Below are positions 46,263 to 57,005 of a stretch of 64,000 bases of DNA, one piece after another; positions within the stretch are counted from its first letter, which is position 1, and each line of letters begins with the position of its first letter. A model generated the notes under the pieces. It worked only from the letters and a program-made list of their open reading frames with translations. It did not search any database and was not told where the DNA came from. This stretch comes from Apodospora peruviana (Eukaryota; Ascomycota; Sordariomycetes; Sordariales; Lasiosphaeriaceae): positions 4,742,001-4,806,000 of the forward strand of contig JAUEDM010000003.1 of NCBI GenBank assembly GCA_033439685.1. The letters are read 5' to 3'. The translations under genes and the position numbers were made by a program.

Positions 46263-48507
46263 GATGGCGGCCGGGAATAGTGAAGAGTGCAGGAGACGAG
46301 GAAACAACATAAAAGGAGACTTAAGCCCAGGAAAGGAAAAAAAATGCTGCAGAAAGAACAACGCAGTGAGAATAGACCGGGCGATGATTCTTCAACAACC
46401 CAAGCTCGACCGGTGCTGAGACACCAGGAGCATGCAATATCAAGAGAATGGAGGCGTGCCTAGAAGTCTAGGACAAACGTCAACAAAGAAAGGGCAGCCG
46501 AGCCGATAAATATCAAGTCCTCGAAAGCGCCACAAGGGTAGTGACCGAGTGAACCTGGGCTGGGGTGCATTTGGTAGCTCAGGCGTGGCAGGTTACTTTC
46601 AAAGTTCCATTGGTCGTGTTGGAAGTTGGAGGGGTGGCTAGGCCGTTGGGCAGAGGCCATTGGTTGGTTGAGAGCAAACACCTTGAAATGGACCGAATGG
46701 CCACCTCGTACGCAGACGGAGCCCTGAAAGAAGGTGTGTGGAAGGCCAAGAAGGGGTGTGTTAGTCGCGTGCATGGGACCCCGTCACCCCGCGGTCAGTG
46801 GTCTCGGCAGTGAGCGTGGAACTGTCGGACTCGCTGTCGATGGGTGTCGGTGAGGTGATGAGATGAATGGTTGCATTCGATGCGACGAGACGGCACACCG
46901 GCGGTACCTGGCTGTTTCTTGAGGGTCTCCGCCGCCGCGGGGAAATGACATGGGGGCCAGACGAAAATGAGATGGAACGAGATGGGAGCATGGCAGGCGT
47001 GGTGAATACCCCGGAGGAGGGAACGATTCGTTGTGTTGGTTGGAAGGTTGAAGAGAAGGGGATTTAGGGGGCAAGGGGCAGCTTCTGACGCAACCAAACA
47101 GACGACATGCCGAGCGTGGCTCTTTCTGCCAAAGCTTGGAGAACGACCAGTCCGACCATATTGTTGGACCGCCAGAATCGGCACTAACTCCGGCTGCTGC
47201 GGGAGGACCCACTGACGCACACCCTACGGTCCCTACCGCGAGTGATTCAACGCCGCATCAAATCTGAAAGTCGGTCTCGACTGGGGTCTCGTTTAATTAT
47301 CGTCATCTTCCTCGTTCAAGCCAACTCACTGTTGGTTTTGCAAACACAAAGTTAGCACTCACTGCTAGTTGAGAAAAGCACTTGCCGGTGTTCTCGGTCC
47401 CTTGGTGTTAGTGTGCCTTGGTGCGCCTCTTGAGCGAGAGTCTTGACAGTTGGTAGTGCCACGGGAAAGGAGCGAATGACCAGTTGCAGAGCGGTAAGGC
47501 CCGAGAAGCTAGCGTGTCAGTGACGTTGGGGTGCAGTGAAGGCCGTTCATTGGCTCTGTTCATCCGTGTAACCCGCCACCCGCCAAGTGTGAGTGATGCT
47601 GTCAATCAACTTTGATTCAAGTTGGCCGTCGATCACAAGAGGCAGCCCACTTGCAACTTTTTAGGCGAACTCGTCATGGGGCATTTTTTTTTTTTTTTTT
47701 TTTTTTTTGGAATAGGACATATCCTGCTGGTTTTGATAACATACGTAATTCAGAGGTAGGTACGGAGTACACGTACGGTATTTGAGTTCTTACGTCTGCC
47801 TTTAGCATCTTGGCGCGCAAGGAGGCTGGGACTTCGTAACTCGTCGTCTGTTGAAATGTTGGATATTCCACTGAGCACGTGGTGTCTAGGTGGTCACAGA
47901 CCCTGTGTTCCACAAAGACCGTTGACACTTGACAGTTGCACGACACTCCACGTGTGTAGTAGCCGGTCAACTACCGAGACATGAATTTCCTGCAAGAGCA
48001 GTTCGAGGCTTTGCTGCTAAGTAGGTAGGTTTGAAATGCAATCTCCTTGTTTCTTGATGGCTACATGAATACCTAGTACGTGGCGGAGATATTCAAATAT
48101 TGCGCCAGGGGGAAAGCCATATTGTTCTCTTCTCTTCTCGGAAGGCTATACGAAAATAATGCCGTCCACTAATTCTGTGCATGTCGCGAATCTATACCAT
48201 TTTTTTTTTGTTTATCCTAACTTTATCTATCTGATCTGGTCTGGTACCAGCCCATTAGCTCCCAGCTTTTGTTGTACACTATACGACATTGCTTGCAATA
48301 TGACAAATCGCTTATTTACGCCTATCCAGCACTTGGATATTAAAATCAGACTTTTATCTCGCCGAACAAAAAGAAAGCATACCTTATAGATGGATACATG
48401 CCGATACACTCACGTCCCACAGCCGTCCAACAGCTCTCCATTGGCAAACCTGTGCCACATACATAAGGGAAAGTCATCTCGAGAGAAGAGAGAAAACACT
48501 AGCCAGC
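46263..48507. other. Intergenic, long
   Basis: About 2.2 kb. Includes the AA7 promoter, a T25 run, and a purine-rich (plus strand) stretch near 46900-47060. Overlapping minus-strand frames there are low-complexity and unsupported. Confidence 0.45.
47684..47708. repeat. T25 homopolymer
   Basis: Twenty-five consecutive T residues in intergenic DNA, a probable slippage site or retroposed poly(A) tail on the minus strand. Confidence 0.9.
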
Positions 48508-50106
48508 TCAGTGATCCTCGACATCCTCGTCCTTGCCAGGATACATAATATCCTGCACCACCACCGCGCGGATGTGATGAAACAGCACAAACCCATACAT
48601 GAGCAACAAAAAGATAGACATGACGGTCGCGAACCACAACACAGGCTCGTTCTGAAACGCCTTGCCCAGTGAAATGGTCGCCAGAATAAACCCAGTGTTG
48701 GGGAACACCGACGCCCACCAGCCGAGATGGAAGTACTTTGGTGGTGCTTGAATGATGGCCACCACCGCGATGCCAAACCACCAGAAACTCAGCGCCCAGA
48801 GGAACCCCGCGCTGATGATGGCCATGTTCTGAATCATGCCCGCGTCCAGCATGCCGTCCAAGTCGGCATCGAAATTCGCCGGCAGGGACTGCGCGAGCCC
48901 GATGAGCGCCAACGCAGTAAACGCCGGCGGACCGACGCACATGAATAGGCCCGGGCGGTGTTCCCTGTCTGGAAGGCCGGCCTGCATCAGCCGGCCGACC
49001 ATGTGCGCGTACATCATGCCCGCGACGGCAACACCTAACCCTTGACAGGTCAGACCGGCCGTGATGATCGGAATCGCCTGGCTAGGTTCCTGGGTCTTGG
49101 CGATGACGGACGCGATGGTGCCCGACAGCATGATGGGAAAAATTGGCAAGATCCACGTGGGCATCATGTTATCCAACAGGAACCTGTGCGAGTTTGCAAA
49201 GAGGAAGCTGTATTGGCCCACGGCAACGATGGTGGTCAGCACGACGTAGGCCCAAAACGCGGCCTGGATGACCCAGAGGAGACCGGCCGGGCCTTGTGGT
49301 GGCGCGCCGTTGTCGACTGGTTCGGGGACGGCGTATCGTTGCGTCGAGGTGATGAGGGTTGCGATGGACAGAAAAAAGGTCGGAAAGAAAAACCCCTCGC
49401 GGGGGTGCGTGAGCGACGCCTTGAACGTCCCCGCGAAGAGGAAGAAGCGCGTTATCAAGGCCGAGGTGACTCCCACAAAGAGGATGATGTTGATGATGTA
49501 TACGACCAGGCCGATCTGCCGGAGCCCGGAGAACTGGTGCGGTTGCGCGGCGATGAGGAGCGACAGACCACCTGTCGACATGACGAGCGTGTACCATGCC
49601 CACGTGAAATGGGCGAGCCGTGGGCGGAAGGGGAGCTTTGGCTTGGTGATGATGATGGGCGAGTGTTGGGAGTCCTCTGGTTTGTTTTGTTGCTGCTCGG
49701 GCTGCTGAGGTGCAGGCTGTTCCTCGTCGATGATGAGCCTGCTACTCCTCCTCGCCTCGACCTTCTGTTGTAGTTGTTCATGATGAGAAGGGATATGGGG
49801 ATTCCCCCCGAAATCAAGGTCTGACACGGAAACGTAGGGCTGCTGGGTCTTCTCCCCATACGGGTCTGGGAGGTACTCGGCCGAGTTGCGCACCGAAGTG
49901 CCTATGGCGGTTTGGCTGCCTTCCGAATAGGCCGAGCTTTGTGTACGCGAGTGGCCGAGGGGTTTTGAGACGCTGCTCGCTCGGCGTCGGGGCGGAGGGA
50001 TTGGTGGTGGTACATCTGATCGTCTGCGGTTGTGGTGGTAGACTTGGCTGGATGATGGCTCAGAACTGAAGTCAGAGACGGACGTCCCATGCAATGGGAG
50101 TGACAT
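48508..50106 (-). CDS. Mae1-like dicarboxylate transporter, TDT family (532 aa)
   Basis: Single exon. A long hydrophilic N-terminal tail (about 1-160; rich in Ser, Pro, Gln and Arg) is followed by about ten membrane helices. The first helix, HFTWAWYTLVMSTGGLSLLI, carries the TDT-family signature seen in Schizosaccharomyces Mae1 malate permease; the sulfite exporter Ssu1 has a related but different version. Later helices include GLVVYIINIILFVGV, WVIQAAFWAYVVLTTI, LPIFPIMLSGTIASVIA, PAFTALALIGLA and FLWALSFWWFGIAVVAI. The C-terminus ends acidic (KDEDVEDH). It likely moves malate or another dicarboxylate across the plasma membrane. The long N-terminal tail, with RRRxS/SxxS-type sites, may be regulatory. 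Substrate choice within the family is inferred. Confidence 0.9.
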   Translation of the reverse strand: MSLPLHGTSVSDFSSEPSSSQVYHHNRRRSDVPPPIPPPRRRASSVSKPLGHSRTQSSAYSEGSQTAIGTSVRNSAEYLPDPYGEKTQQPYVSVSDLDFGGNPHIPSHHEQLQQKVEARRSSRLIIDEEQPAPQQPEQQQNKPEDSQHSPIIITKPKLPFRPRLAHFTWAWYTLVMSTGGLSLLIAAQPHQFSGLRQIGLVVYIINIILFVGVTSALITRFFLFAGTFKASLTHPREGFFFPTFFLSIATLITSTQRYAVPEPVDNGAPPQGPAGLLWVIQAAFWAYVVLTTIVAVGQYSFLFANSHRFLLDNMMPTWILPIFPIMLSGTIASVIAKTQEPSQAIPIITAGLTCQGLGVAVAGMMYAHMVGRLMQAGLPDREHRPGLFMCVGPPAFTALALIGLAQSLPANFDADLDGMLDAGMIQNMAIISAGFLWALSFWWFGIAVVAIIQAPPKYFHLGWWASVFPNTGFILATISLGKAFQNEPVLWFATVMSIFLLLMYGFVLFHHIRAVVVQDIMYPGKDEDVEDH

Positions 50107-51713
50107 GGCGTGACAAGATAATTAGTCAACAGGCTAGGTAGAGTGAATGAAAGGCTAAAGAAACGACGGGGCCGATAATAAGTTAATTAACGAGGGAGGA
50201 GAGAAACAAGCAGGGGAAAAAACGAAAGTCCAGCTTTTGTGCTTGGTGCCAGCCAAAGGAGAGTTGAGTTGTACAACTCGAAGGCAAACAGAACTGCCAG
50301 CAGAGGTGTGAGTCTGGTTTCTAATCTGAATACAGAGTGATCAAGTAACCAAGCTTGGAATTGGAGAAGAGATCATCGTTCTTGAATAGGTAGAATCTGA
50401 ACGAATGGGGTATCTCTTCAGTTCATCTGCGAGCGGACCCAAACCACTAGTTGGAAACAGACTGAAAGTTCGTTATCAAGTCTCAAACATAGGATGAAGT
50501 CGACAGAATATGCGGATTTCACTGGCTTGATTCAATTCATGACCCAAAAGCTCCAGCAAAGGCATACAGCTTCAAACACGGGAGGGTTCTGGATGTGTGA
50601 TGTCGAGTCAGGCTTCTTCTTGGTGCAGTCGTAACTTGAGCCAAAGCTGAGTCTCCATACGGGGCTGCTCGGCAAGTACTTACTTCCGAGTGGGCAAAAA
50701 CACCACTGATACTCGATCTGTTTTCTTTACACTATGAGCGATGAAACGGTCTAGAACAGAGGTTGCGGCTCCTTGACTGGATCCAGGGTACGTACTATCG
50801 TTGACAGGAAACCATGACCTGGAAGGATCAGACGTTGGGACTGACTCGTTACGACCGGAAGTTTGCCGTCACCATCCCGGAGAGCTTTGCAACCAAAACA
50901 TCTGCCCCAAGGTGTCAGTGATTATCTCCGACATGAAGTCCTCTTCAATCTCAACTCTCTTATCAATGCGGCTGCAAAAAAGAACAGTTTCGGCACCCAA
51001 TTACTATTAGTTCTAGTCTGGTGGTCGAATGGTTTATCTAGGGGAGAGCCGATGGGATCTCGAGCTCTCCAGTGCCTATCTATAGTCGTATGTGAAAATG
51101 ACGAAGAACTATTGTGGTTATCAAGGTACCCTAGTTGAGAATGAGATCATGAAGGTCCACAGTTTCCGACATCGGTGGCAATCATAAAGACGAAAAGCAT
51201 ATCCTCGCTCGTAGCTAGACACTGGAGCAATTTGGACCTTCTGTTCATCGACACGATGGCGGTGCCCAGATCAAGTCTAAAATGTCAATTATCGGGCGAA
51301 AGCAGGCAGACCCAGAAGTGTATCAAGGCAGCATGATACCGATACGGACGGGTGTCTTGACTTCGGTCAACGTAGAACGCCCGAGTGAACGGTGGATGAT
51401 GGGTTTCATCTTTAAGATATTAACCTATAGCTCCGCTTATATACAGATGTCTATAAGACAATGTACAAAAAGAAACTATGGATTAACAGCCCGGTGAAGC
51501 ACTTCCTCCGTGGGATTAGGATATTCCACCAACGTATCTACACCTCTTAAGATGACATGCTACTACAAGCGAACCGCCCCCTTAAGCGTGATTGACGACC
51601 ATATCTCCAAACGCCTTTATGTATACCATTGGCATCCTGCCCATGAAAAAAAGCCATAAAGCCACGCTCTGTTCTAAGCCAACCCGCCAACAACGTAAAC
51701 AAAAGAAACATAA
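50107..51713. other. Intergenic, transporter promoter region
   Basis: About 1.6 kb between the transporter start and the Doa10 3' end, both minus strand. No supportable gene. The 51.2-51.7 kb part is AT-rich and likely holds the Doa10 3' untranslated region. Confidence 0.5.
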
Positions 51714-54700
51714 TTACAACCTTGACCCGGTAGCCCTCCATGAACCTCTCATCCTGGGCGGGCCATTAACCACCCCAAAATTGTGCAGACGCTCACCAAT
51801 CAGATAGGCCTCGTCCCGGATCCTCACCTTCCAGGTCCGGAATACACCCACCATACTCCACAGAGTAAAACACGCGGCCACACCGAGTGCCATCAACGGG
51901 AAGCTCAGGCGATAAATCAATACCTGATACGCTTTGTCCAACGGCTGGTCGACGGCCAGGGCCCCATCTCCGAACGCCTGCAATATAGGGCCGGCCATTC
52001 CGCGAGATATTGTGAATCGGGCAAAGAGCAGCGGAGTCGTAACTGCTCCCAACCAGAGTGCCAGGCCGGGGACGATGAAGGCTCGGGTGAGAACCGCAAG
52101 GTCGGGGTCGAACCAACCACGACGGAGTACGGCCCGCATGGCAACGGCAAGGCGGGTGCCGCCAAAGAAGGTGGTAATACCGCGTGCGCTGAGCTTGAGA
52201 TACAGCAAGCCAACTGTCCACGACTGGATGACCCGGATGGTATGCGTAGAGTTGAGATCTGTTGCAGGCTGTCGGCCCAAGAAGACGCTGTACATAAACT
52301 CGCGCAAAGGGATGAGCGCATAGAGCTCCATAATAGAGGTGACGAGGAGTGGGAAGACCAGGATGATGAACACATAGGCGTAGACGACTCTCGCCACCTG
52401 GAACACGATGCCAAATACTCGCCCGATAACACCGCGGTCGTAGGCAAATCTGGCTGTCGATGTGATCCACCTCTTGGCAGCTCCATAGAGTGCTCCAGCG
52501 TGGAAAAGCGTATATGCGATAGAGCCAAGGACGTAAATCCCAATGCTGAAGGCATATATATCGTTGGTGAGGATGTGGCCGGGAATAAGGAACTGGAACA
52601 TCCGCCGGCCAAACATAAGGGGGATGATAGTGAAGCCAACACCCGTGACGGCGGCAAAGATCCAGATGAACATGATGAAAAGGAATACCCGAAGGCGGAA
52701 GTTGGGCGGGACGTAAACGAATTGATACTGGTTGGTGGAGTAGAGGTCTGTCTCAGGTCGGTCAGGTCTGCCGTCTCTCCTCAAGTTGTTCTCTGTAACA
52801 TCGAGAAACACCCGTCTCCCCTTAGGAATCTTGACCTGGTCCGACGCTGGCGTGCGAACGAAACGGCCGTCCGGAATTAACTGTCCAGACAGGACGAGAC
52901 GCGACTTCCTGTCATCCATCCTGGCCATCTCATCATCCGGGATCGCAACGGCTGGCTCGGCAGTACCACCTTCAAAGATGTCCCGCCAGGTCTTTGGAAC
53001 GACCTTGTCACTTGAGTCCAACTCGAGGAAAAGTATTCTCCACCACGGTCGGGTTCGATGTGGTGAGTCTTTCCTCAGGACCATGTGCCCTTCCTCGTCC
53101 ACCTGACGTTCGCCAAAGAGGAACCAGGTAATTCTCAAAGCGCGAGCGCATTTGCGGAACCACCACGTATACATGGCATGTAGGCCGTCTGCGGGTCTGA
53201 AGAACTTAGCAGCTAATGGCATGATGAAGTTGTAGAAGAGAAGGTCGACGGGAAACTCTAGCACTGGTTCATTGGACGAGTAGTGAATAGGCAATACGCT
53301 CGGCAGAGAAAGGGCCAAACCCCAGACGACACCGCCAAGGCAAACCATGACCAGAGCGCCGTAGACAAATGCTGAAAAGAGGATCTTCCTAAGCTGGGTG
53401 GTGACGTTGCGCTCCAGCACATCCCGAACCGGATGGAACTCGGGGTCATCCGGATCTCGGATGAAGTAGAGGACTCCCTTGCGCATGATCTTGCGACACA
53501 TGGACACGAACAAGGCGAAGTGGAACATGTACCCTGTGCCGACGAACCAGTGAACGAAGATGGAGGTGACTGGGTAGTTGACAGTGAAGAGGAGTCGGGA
53601 TTTCATCGATGTGGCCTCAAATAAGGGGAGAAGCGCGACGTCAAGGAGCATCCCGCAGTAGAGAGGGAACACAAGCATCTCGATGCCGATGATCAAGATC
53701 ACCTTCATCACCCCACTGGCCTGATTTAATCCGTCAATAATGGAAGCTTCCCACTCCTGTCCCGTTTGACCAGAAGAAAACGGGGAGCCACGGCGGAGGT
53801 AGAGGCCGGCCACCAGCGACAAAGCGATGTAGCCACCGATAATGGCCCAGAACCGATCAGTCCCATTCCAGTAGGCCAGTTCGGGATTGATGGCGCTGGT
53901 TGTCTCTGGCAGGCTGAGATTGATGACCCAGGAGCTGGGATTTGACACAACTTCAGGCAGGCGATTCAACCCATGCCAGGCGACCACAGAAACATTGGCA
54001 GCCATGGTGACAGCTTCAGATCGTTTGACGGAATAGTCACCACCAAATATGAACAGTATAATATGCCCTAGAGTGGACAGTGCCAGGGAGATGTGCTCTT
54101 TAATGGACAGCAAGGCCTCATGGCTGATGGCAGAGAAGTTGCGCATCTCGGAGGCGGAGATGATGGGTAGTTCCGACATGAAACTATTGACAATCCTGTT
54201 CGCAGCACTGGCCGTCATTGACCACGAGCTTGCAATGGTGGCCAGCATGTAGGTATTGATGCTTTTGACATTGAACAAGCTGCTGAGGATTTGAATGGTA
54301 TACGACACCACGCAAGAGGCGAATCCAATGACGACCAGAGCGCAATCCTGGACGAATTTCGAAAGACTGAAGAGCATTCGGGCCGGTCGCATCGGGTTTG
54401 CTACGGTCCAAACTGTGATTCGACCAATGTTATACGGGACGAATATGCCGAGGAAGATGGTGATGGAGACAAGGAATGCACAGAAGATGGCGTTCTGGAA
54501 CAGCCCTGCGACAGGGCCTCGCATACCGAGTAGTTCCAGAACACCCTCCAGGTCTTCGGCATCCTCAATTGCTTCGGGGTCGAGCCCAGCCGCCACCGCA
54601 GCCTCGACTACCTCGCGGTCTCGCTCCATACCCTCTGGGAGACCATCGTCTTGAATCACGCCAGCCAAATCACCGAAGTCATTGCCTCCAAACCCTTCGA

Positions 54701-57005
54701 GTGGATCAATAGGGGGAAGCTCAGCAGGGTCGATGTCGTCAATATCGCGCCACATGAAGTCGGCGACTCTGTCCACAAGACCAGCAGGATTGCGGTTCGG
54801 AGGAGGCGTATCACCTGCGGCTTGCTGCAGGACCACGTCCGGCTGCTGTGGGTCACGGTTCGTAGCTTGAGGATCCGCTACAGGCTGACTTGGGCGAGGC
54901 TCGGAACTGTCTTGTTCGGTCTGCCCGCCGTCTGTCACAGGTTCGCTTGGAATCCTGCCGCTTGACCGTGGCAGATCGTCAGGGGCCGGGTTGGTGAGCC
55001 TGTCCAATTGCTCGAGGTTGATATCGGGTTCAGGGGGTTCAGTATCTGGCAACGATTGGTCGTCTAGCAGCCCCTCGCCAAACGAAGAGGAACTGGATCC
55101 GCTATATGTCACTTGACCCAGTTGCGCGAAAGACCAGTTGTTGTTTGCCAAGGGATGAATAGTATCATGGACCACAGGGCCATCAGTGTTAGCCCGGGGC
55201 CGTGAGACACTTCCGATCAACAAGGTGCTGTCTTCGCCTTTCCCCACCACCTCCTTTTCCTTTCCTTTGGGCTCTCCAGGATATCCATCACTGTGTTGTT
55301 CGTCAGGCCAAGTCCACTCCGACGACTGACCAGAGCCCCGGGATCCTTCAGATCTCCCTGCATCTGAGATATGATGTGGAGCGACGGTGCTGATCCCTGT
55401 TATGGACTCGATAGGCTCCCCGATTTGCGAACCTTCACCCTCTGTCTGGGTGTTCCGATCCATCATTGACCTTGTCAACTTGATCCAGTAGTCGAGCCTA
55501 TCCTCCAACTGGCGATCCTTCACAATATTCAATATCCTTTCTGGGTCGCCCCCGGCCTCCCTGTATATCTGCATGTACTCGTGCACTGTCGTTCCTCCGG
55601 CTTCGCTAAGATCTGCCGGGGAGCCTACACCACCTAACAGACTGTGGCGGCGCTCTGGGATAGGAAGCAAGTCGGCGCTGGAGGATGAACCTACAAGGTG
55701 TCCGTCGTGGTCGTAGCGGTCCGCGGTTTGGTCCCTGGTTTGAATTCCGAAAGGACCATGTGCTGTAGAGATATCCTCTCCGCCATCAAAATCCTCAAGC
55801 GGGGGGATTTCGTCGTCCTCATCGTCCTCATGCACATGGTGATTCTCCTCGTTCTCTCCAGTCCCCTCCTGCGGTCCGAATATACCATCATGCCCGGCAT
55901 CCCGTGGGAGATGAATCAGCTCCGCGCGATCTTCTTGGGGTGGCTGTGGCACAATGTTTTCGGCAGCGGCAAATGCCGCCCGCATGTTGATCTCAGGTTG
56001 CTGTTGTACGACATAGTCCCGGACCAGAATGATGAGGATAAAGCATACGATGACGAGGATCGTGATAATTTGGCCTTCAAGAACGGCAATCACAACCCGA
56101 TTGATGGATGGATTGCGGGTCAGATTCCGTAGAAAGCCGACCTCGCTGAGCAGAGACGGATGCCTGGTGGAAACCGATGTTACTTTCTCGACCGCTGACG
56201 TGCTGGAATTATATAGCCCTGTTGAAGGTCTCTCGCTGAGGCCGACGGTGCCGAAGAGGAGACGAAGGATTGTCGAGTAGAGGGGATCTGCCGAGGTGAG
56301 GTTGACATTGTACAGACCATTAACCAGCCGGGCCGAGTCAAAAGGAATCCGTCCTATCGATCCCCCAATTGTTGCGACAGATGTTGTTGCGACGAAGAGG
56401 GGACTTGAAGGGCAAACGGTTGCGCTGGAGGGAAGGCGATCTAGGGAGGTTCCTGCGGCGCTGCCTTGTCTCCCGAAGAGGGCAGAACCGCCGCCCAAGC
56501 CTTCGTCACTGATCCAGAACAGGAACGACCAGATGGAGCGCATCAGATAGGGCAACCATCCCAGCCAGACACTAGCAACCAAGGCGGCCCTCAGCCAAAC
56601 AAGCAGGTTCCTGAACAAGTATTTGGCCATGTGACTGACGAAAACGTAGAATGGCAAAGCCTTGGGCATGTCGTGGGCATAGAGCTTTGTAAACCGGAAG
56701 GGAGTCTTGCATAGTTCGCAGTGCTTCTTTTGAGAGTGGGACAGCCACTCCATCAAGCAGTCCTGGTGGACAAACTTGATGCTCCCACTGCATTTGCATG
56801 GGTAGAAAAGAGGCTCATCCGCCGAGCCCTCTCCCCTGCAAATGCGGCACGTATCAGGGTCGGCGTACATAGTTGCGTCCGTCGTCGGTGCTGCGCGAGA
56901 TGAGGATGTCGGGGCATCGTGGACAGAAAGCGAGGTTCGTCGGCGGGTGTTGGGAAAACGGGCAGGGTCGGGGCCCATGAGAATGTCGGTTCCTGCGTCG
57001 CCCAT
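51714..57005 (-). CDS. ssm4: Doa10/Ssm4-type RING-CH E3 ubiquitin ligase (1763 aa)
   Basis: A single 5.3-kb exon. Near the N-terminus a C4HC3 RING-CH finger has C53, C56, C70, C72, H80, C83, C96 and C99 (CRICRGEG, PCKCSGSIKFVHQDC and CELCKTPF). It is followed directly by a hydrophobic hairpin (AALVASVWLGWLPYL) and later by more than a dozen membrane helices spread over 820-1750, as in yeast Doa10 and human MARCHF6. An acidic, low-complexity cytosolic loop runs from about 360 to 800. The last residues contain LHNFG before the end, matching the conserved C-terminal element needed for Doa10 activity. It marks misfolded and short-lived ER and nuclear-envelope proteins for degradation (ERAD-C), working with Ubc6/Ubc7. 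Length is greater than yeast Doa10 (1319) mainly because of the loop. Absence of introns in so long a gene is notable but common in this family. Confidence 0.93.
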   Translation of the reverse strand: MGDAGTDILMGPDPARFPNTRRRTSLSVHDAPTSSSRAAPTTDATMYADPDTCRICRGEGSADEPLFYPCKCSGSIKFVHQDCLMEWLSHSQKKHCELCKTPFRFTKLYAHDMPKALPFYVFVSHMAKYLFRNLLVWLRAALVASVWLGWLPYLMRSIWSFLFWISDEGLGGGSALFGRQGSAAGTSLDRLPSSATVCPSSPLFVATTSVATIGGSIGRIPFDSARLVNGLYNVNLTSADPLYSTILRLLFGTVGLSERPSTGLYNSSTSAVEKVTSVSTRHPSLLSEVGFLRNLTRNPSINRVVIAVLEGQIITILVIVCFILIILVRDYVVQQQPEINMRAAFAAAENIVPQPPQEDRAELIHLPRDAGHDGIFGPQEGTGENEENHHVHEDDEDDEIPPLEDFDGGEDISTAHGPFGIQTRDQTADRYDHDGHLVGSSSSADLLPIPERRHSLLGGVGSPADLSEAGGTTVHEYMQIYREAGGDPERILNIVKDRQLEDRLDYWIKLTRSMMDRNTQTEGEGSQIGEPIESITGISTVAPHHISDAGRSEGSRGSGQSSEWTWPDEQHSDGYPGEPKGKEKEVVGKGEDSTLLIGSVSRPRANTDGPVVHDTIHPLANNNWSFAQLGQVTYSGSSSSSFGEGLLDDQSLPDTEPPEPDINLEQLDRLTNPAPDDLPRSSGRIPSEPVTDGGQTEQDSSEPRPSQPVADPQATNRDPQQPDVVLQQAAGDTPPPNRNPAGLVDRVADFMWRDIDDIDPAELPPIDPLEGFGGNDFGDLAGVIQDDGLPEGMERDREVVEAAVAAGLDPEAIEDAEDLEGVLELLGMRGPVAGLFQNAIFCAFLVSITIFLGIFVPYNIGRITVWTVANPMRPARMLFSLSKFVQDCALVVIGFASCVVSYTIQILSSLFNVKSINTYMLATIASSWSMTASAANRIVNSFMSELPIISASEMRNFSAISHEALLSIKEHISLALSTLGHIILFIFGGDYSVKRSEAVTMAANVSVVAWHGLNRLPEVVSNPSSWVINLSLPETTSAINPELAYWNGTDRFWAIIGGYIALSLVAGLYLRRGSPFSSGQTGQEWEASIIDGLNQASGVMKVILIIGIEMLVFPLYCGMLLDVALLPLFEATSMKSRLLFTVNYPVTSIFVHWFVGTGYMFHFALFVSMCRKIMRKGVLYFIRDPDDPEFHPVRDVLERNVTTQLRKILFSAFVYGALVMVCLGGVVWGLALSLPSVLPIHYSSNEPVLEFPVDLLFYNFIMPLAAKFFRPADGLHAMYTWWFRKCARALRITWFLFGERQVDEEGHMVLRKDSPHRTRPWWRILFLELDSSDKVVPKTWRDIFEGGTAEPAVAIPDDEMARMDDRKSRLVLSGQLIPDGRFVRTPASDQVKIPKGRRVFLDVTENNLRRDGRPDRPETDLYSTNQYQFVYVPPNFRLRVFLFIMFIWIFAAVTGVGFTIIPLMFGRRMFQFLIPGHILTNDIYAFSIGIYVLGSIAYTLFHAGALYGAAKRWITSTARFAYDRGVIGRVFGIVFQVARVVYAYVFIILVFPLLVTSIMELYALIPLREFMYSVFLGRQPATDLNSTHTIRVIQSWTVGLLYLKLSARGITTFFGGTRLAVAMRAVLRRGWFDPDLAVLTRAFIVPGLALWLGAVTTPLLFARFTISRGMAGPILQAFGDGALAVDQPLDKAYQVLIYRLSFPLMALGVAACFTLWSMVGVFRTWKVRIRDEAYLIGERLHNFGVVNGPPRMRGSWRATGSRL

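Noticed and set aside
49042..49773. 243-codon plus-strand frame
   Set aside because: Antisense to the Mae1-like transporter; low-complexity Asp/Arg/Gly sequence.
38770..50106. Secondary-metabolite or virulence gene cluster
   Set aside because: An oxidase, an esterase and a transporter lie close together, but there is no synthase, P450 or pathway regulator, and a BolA housekeeping gene lies between them.
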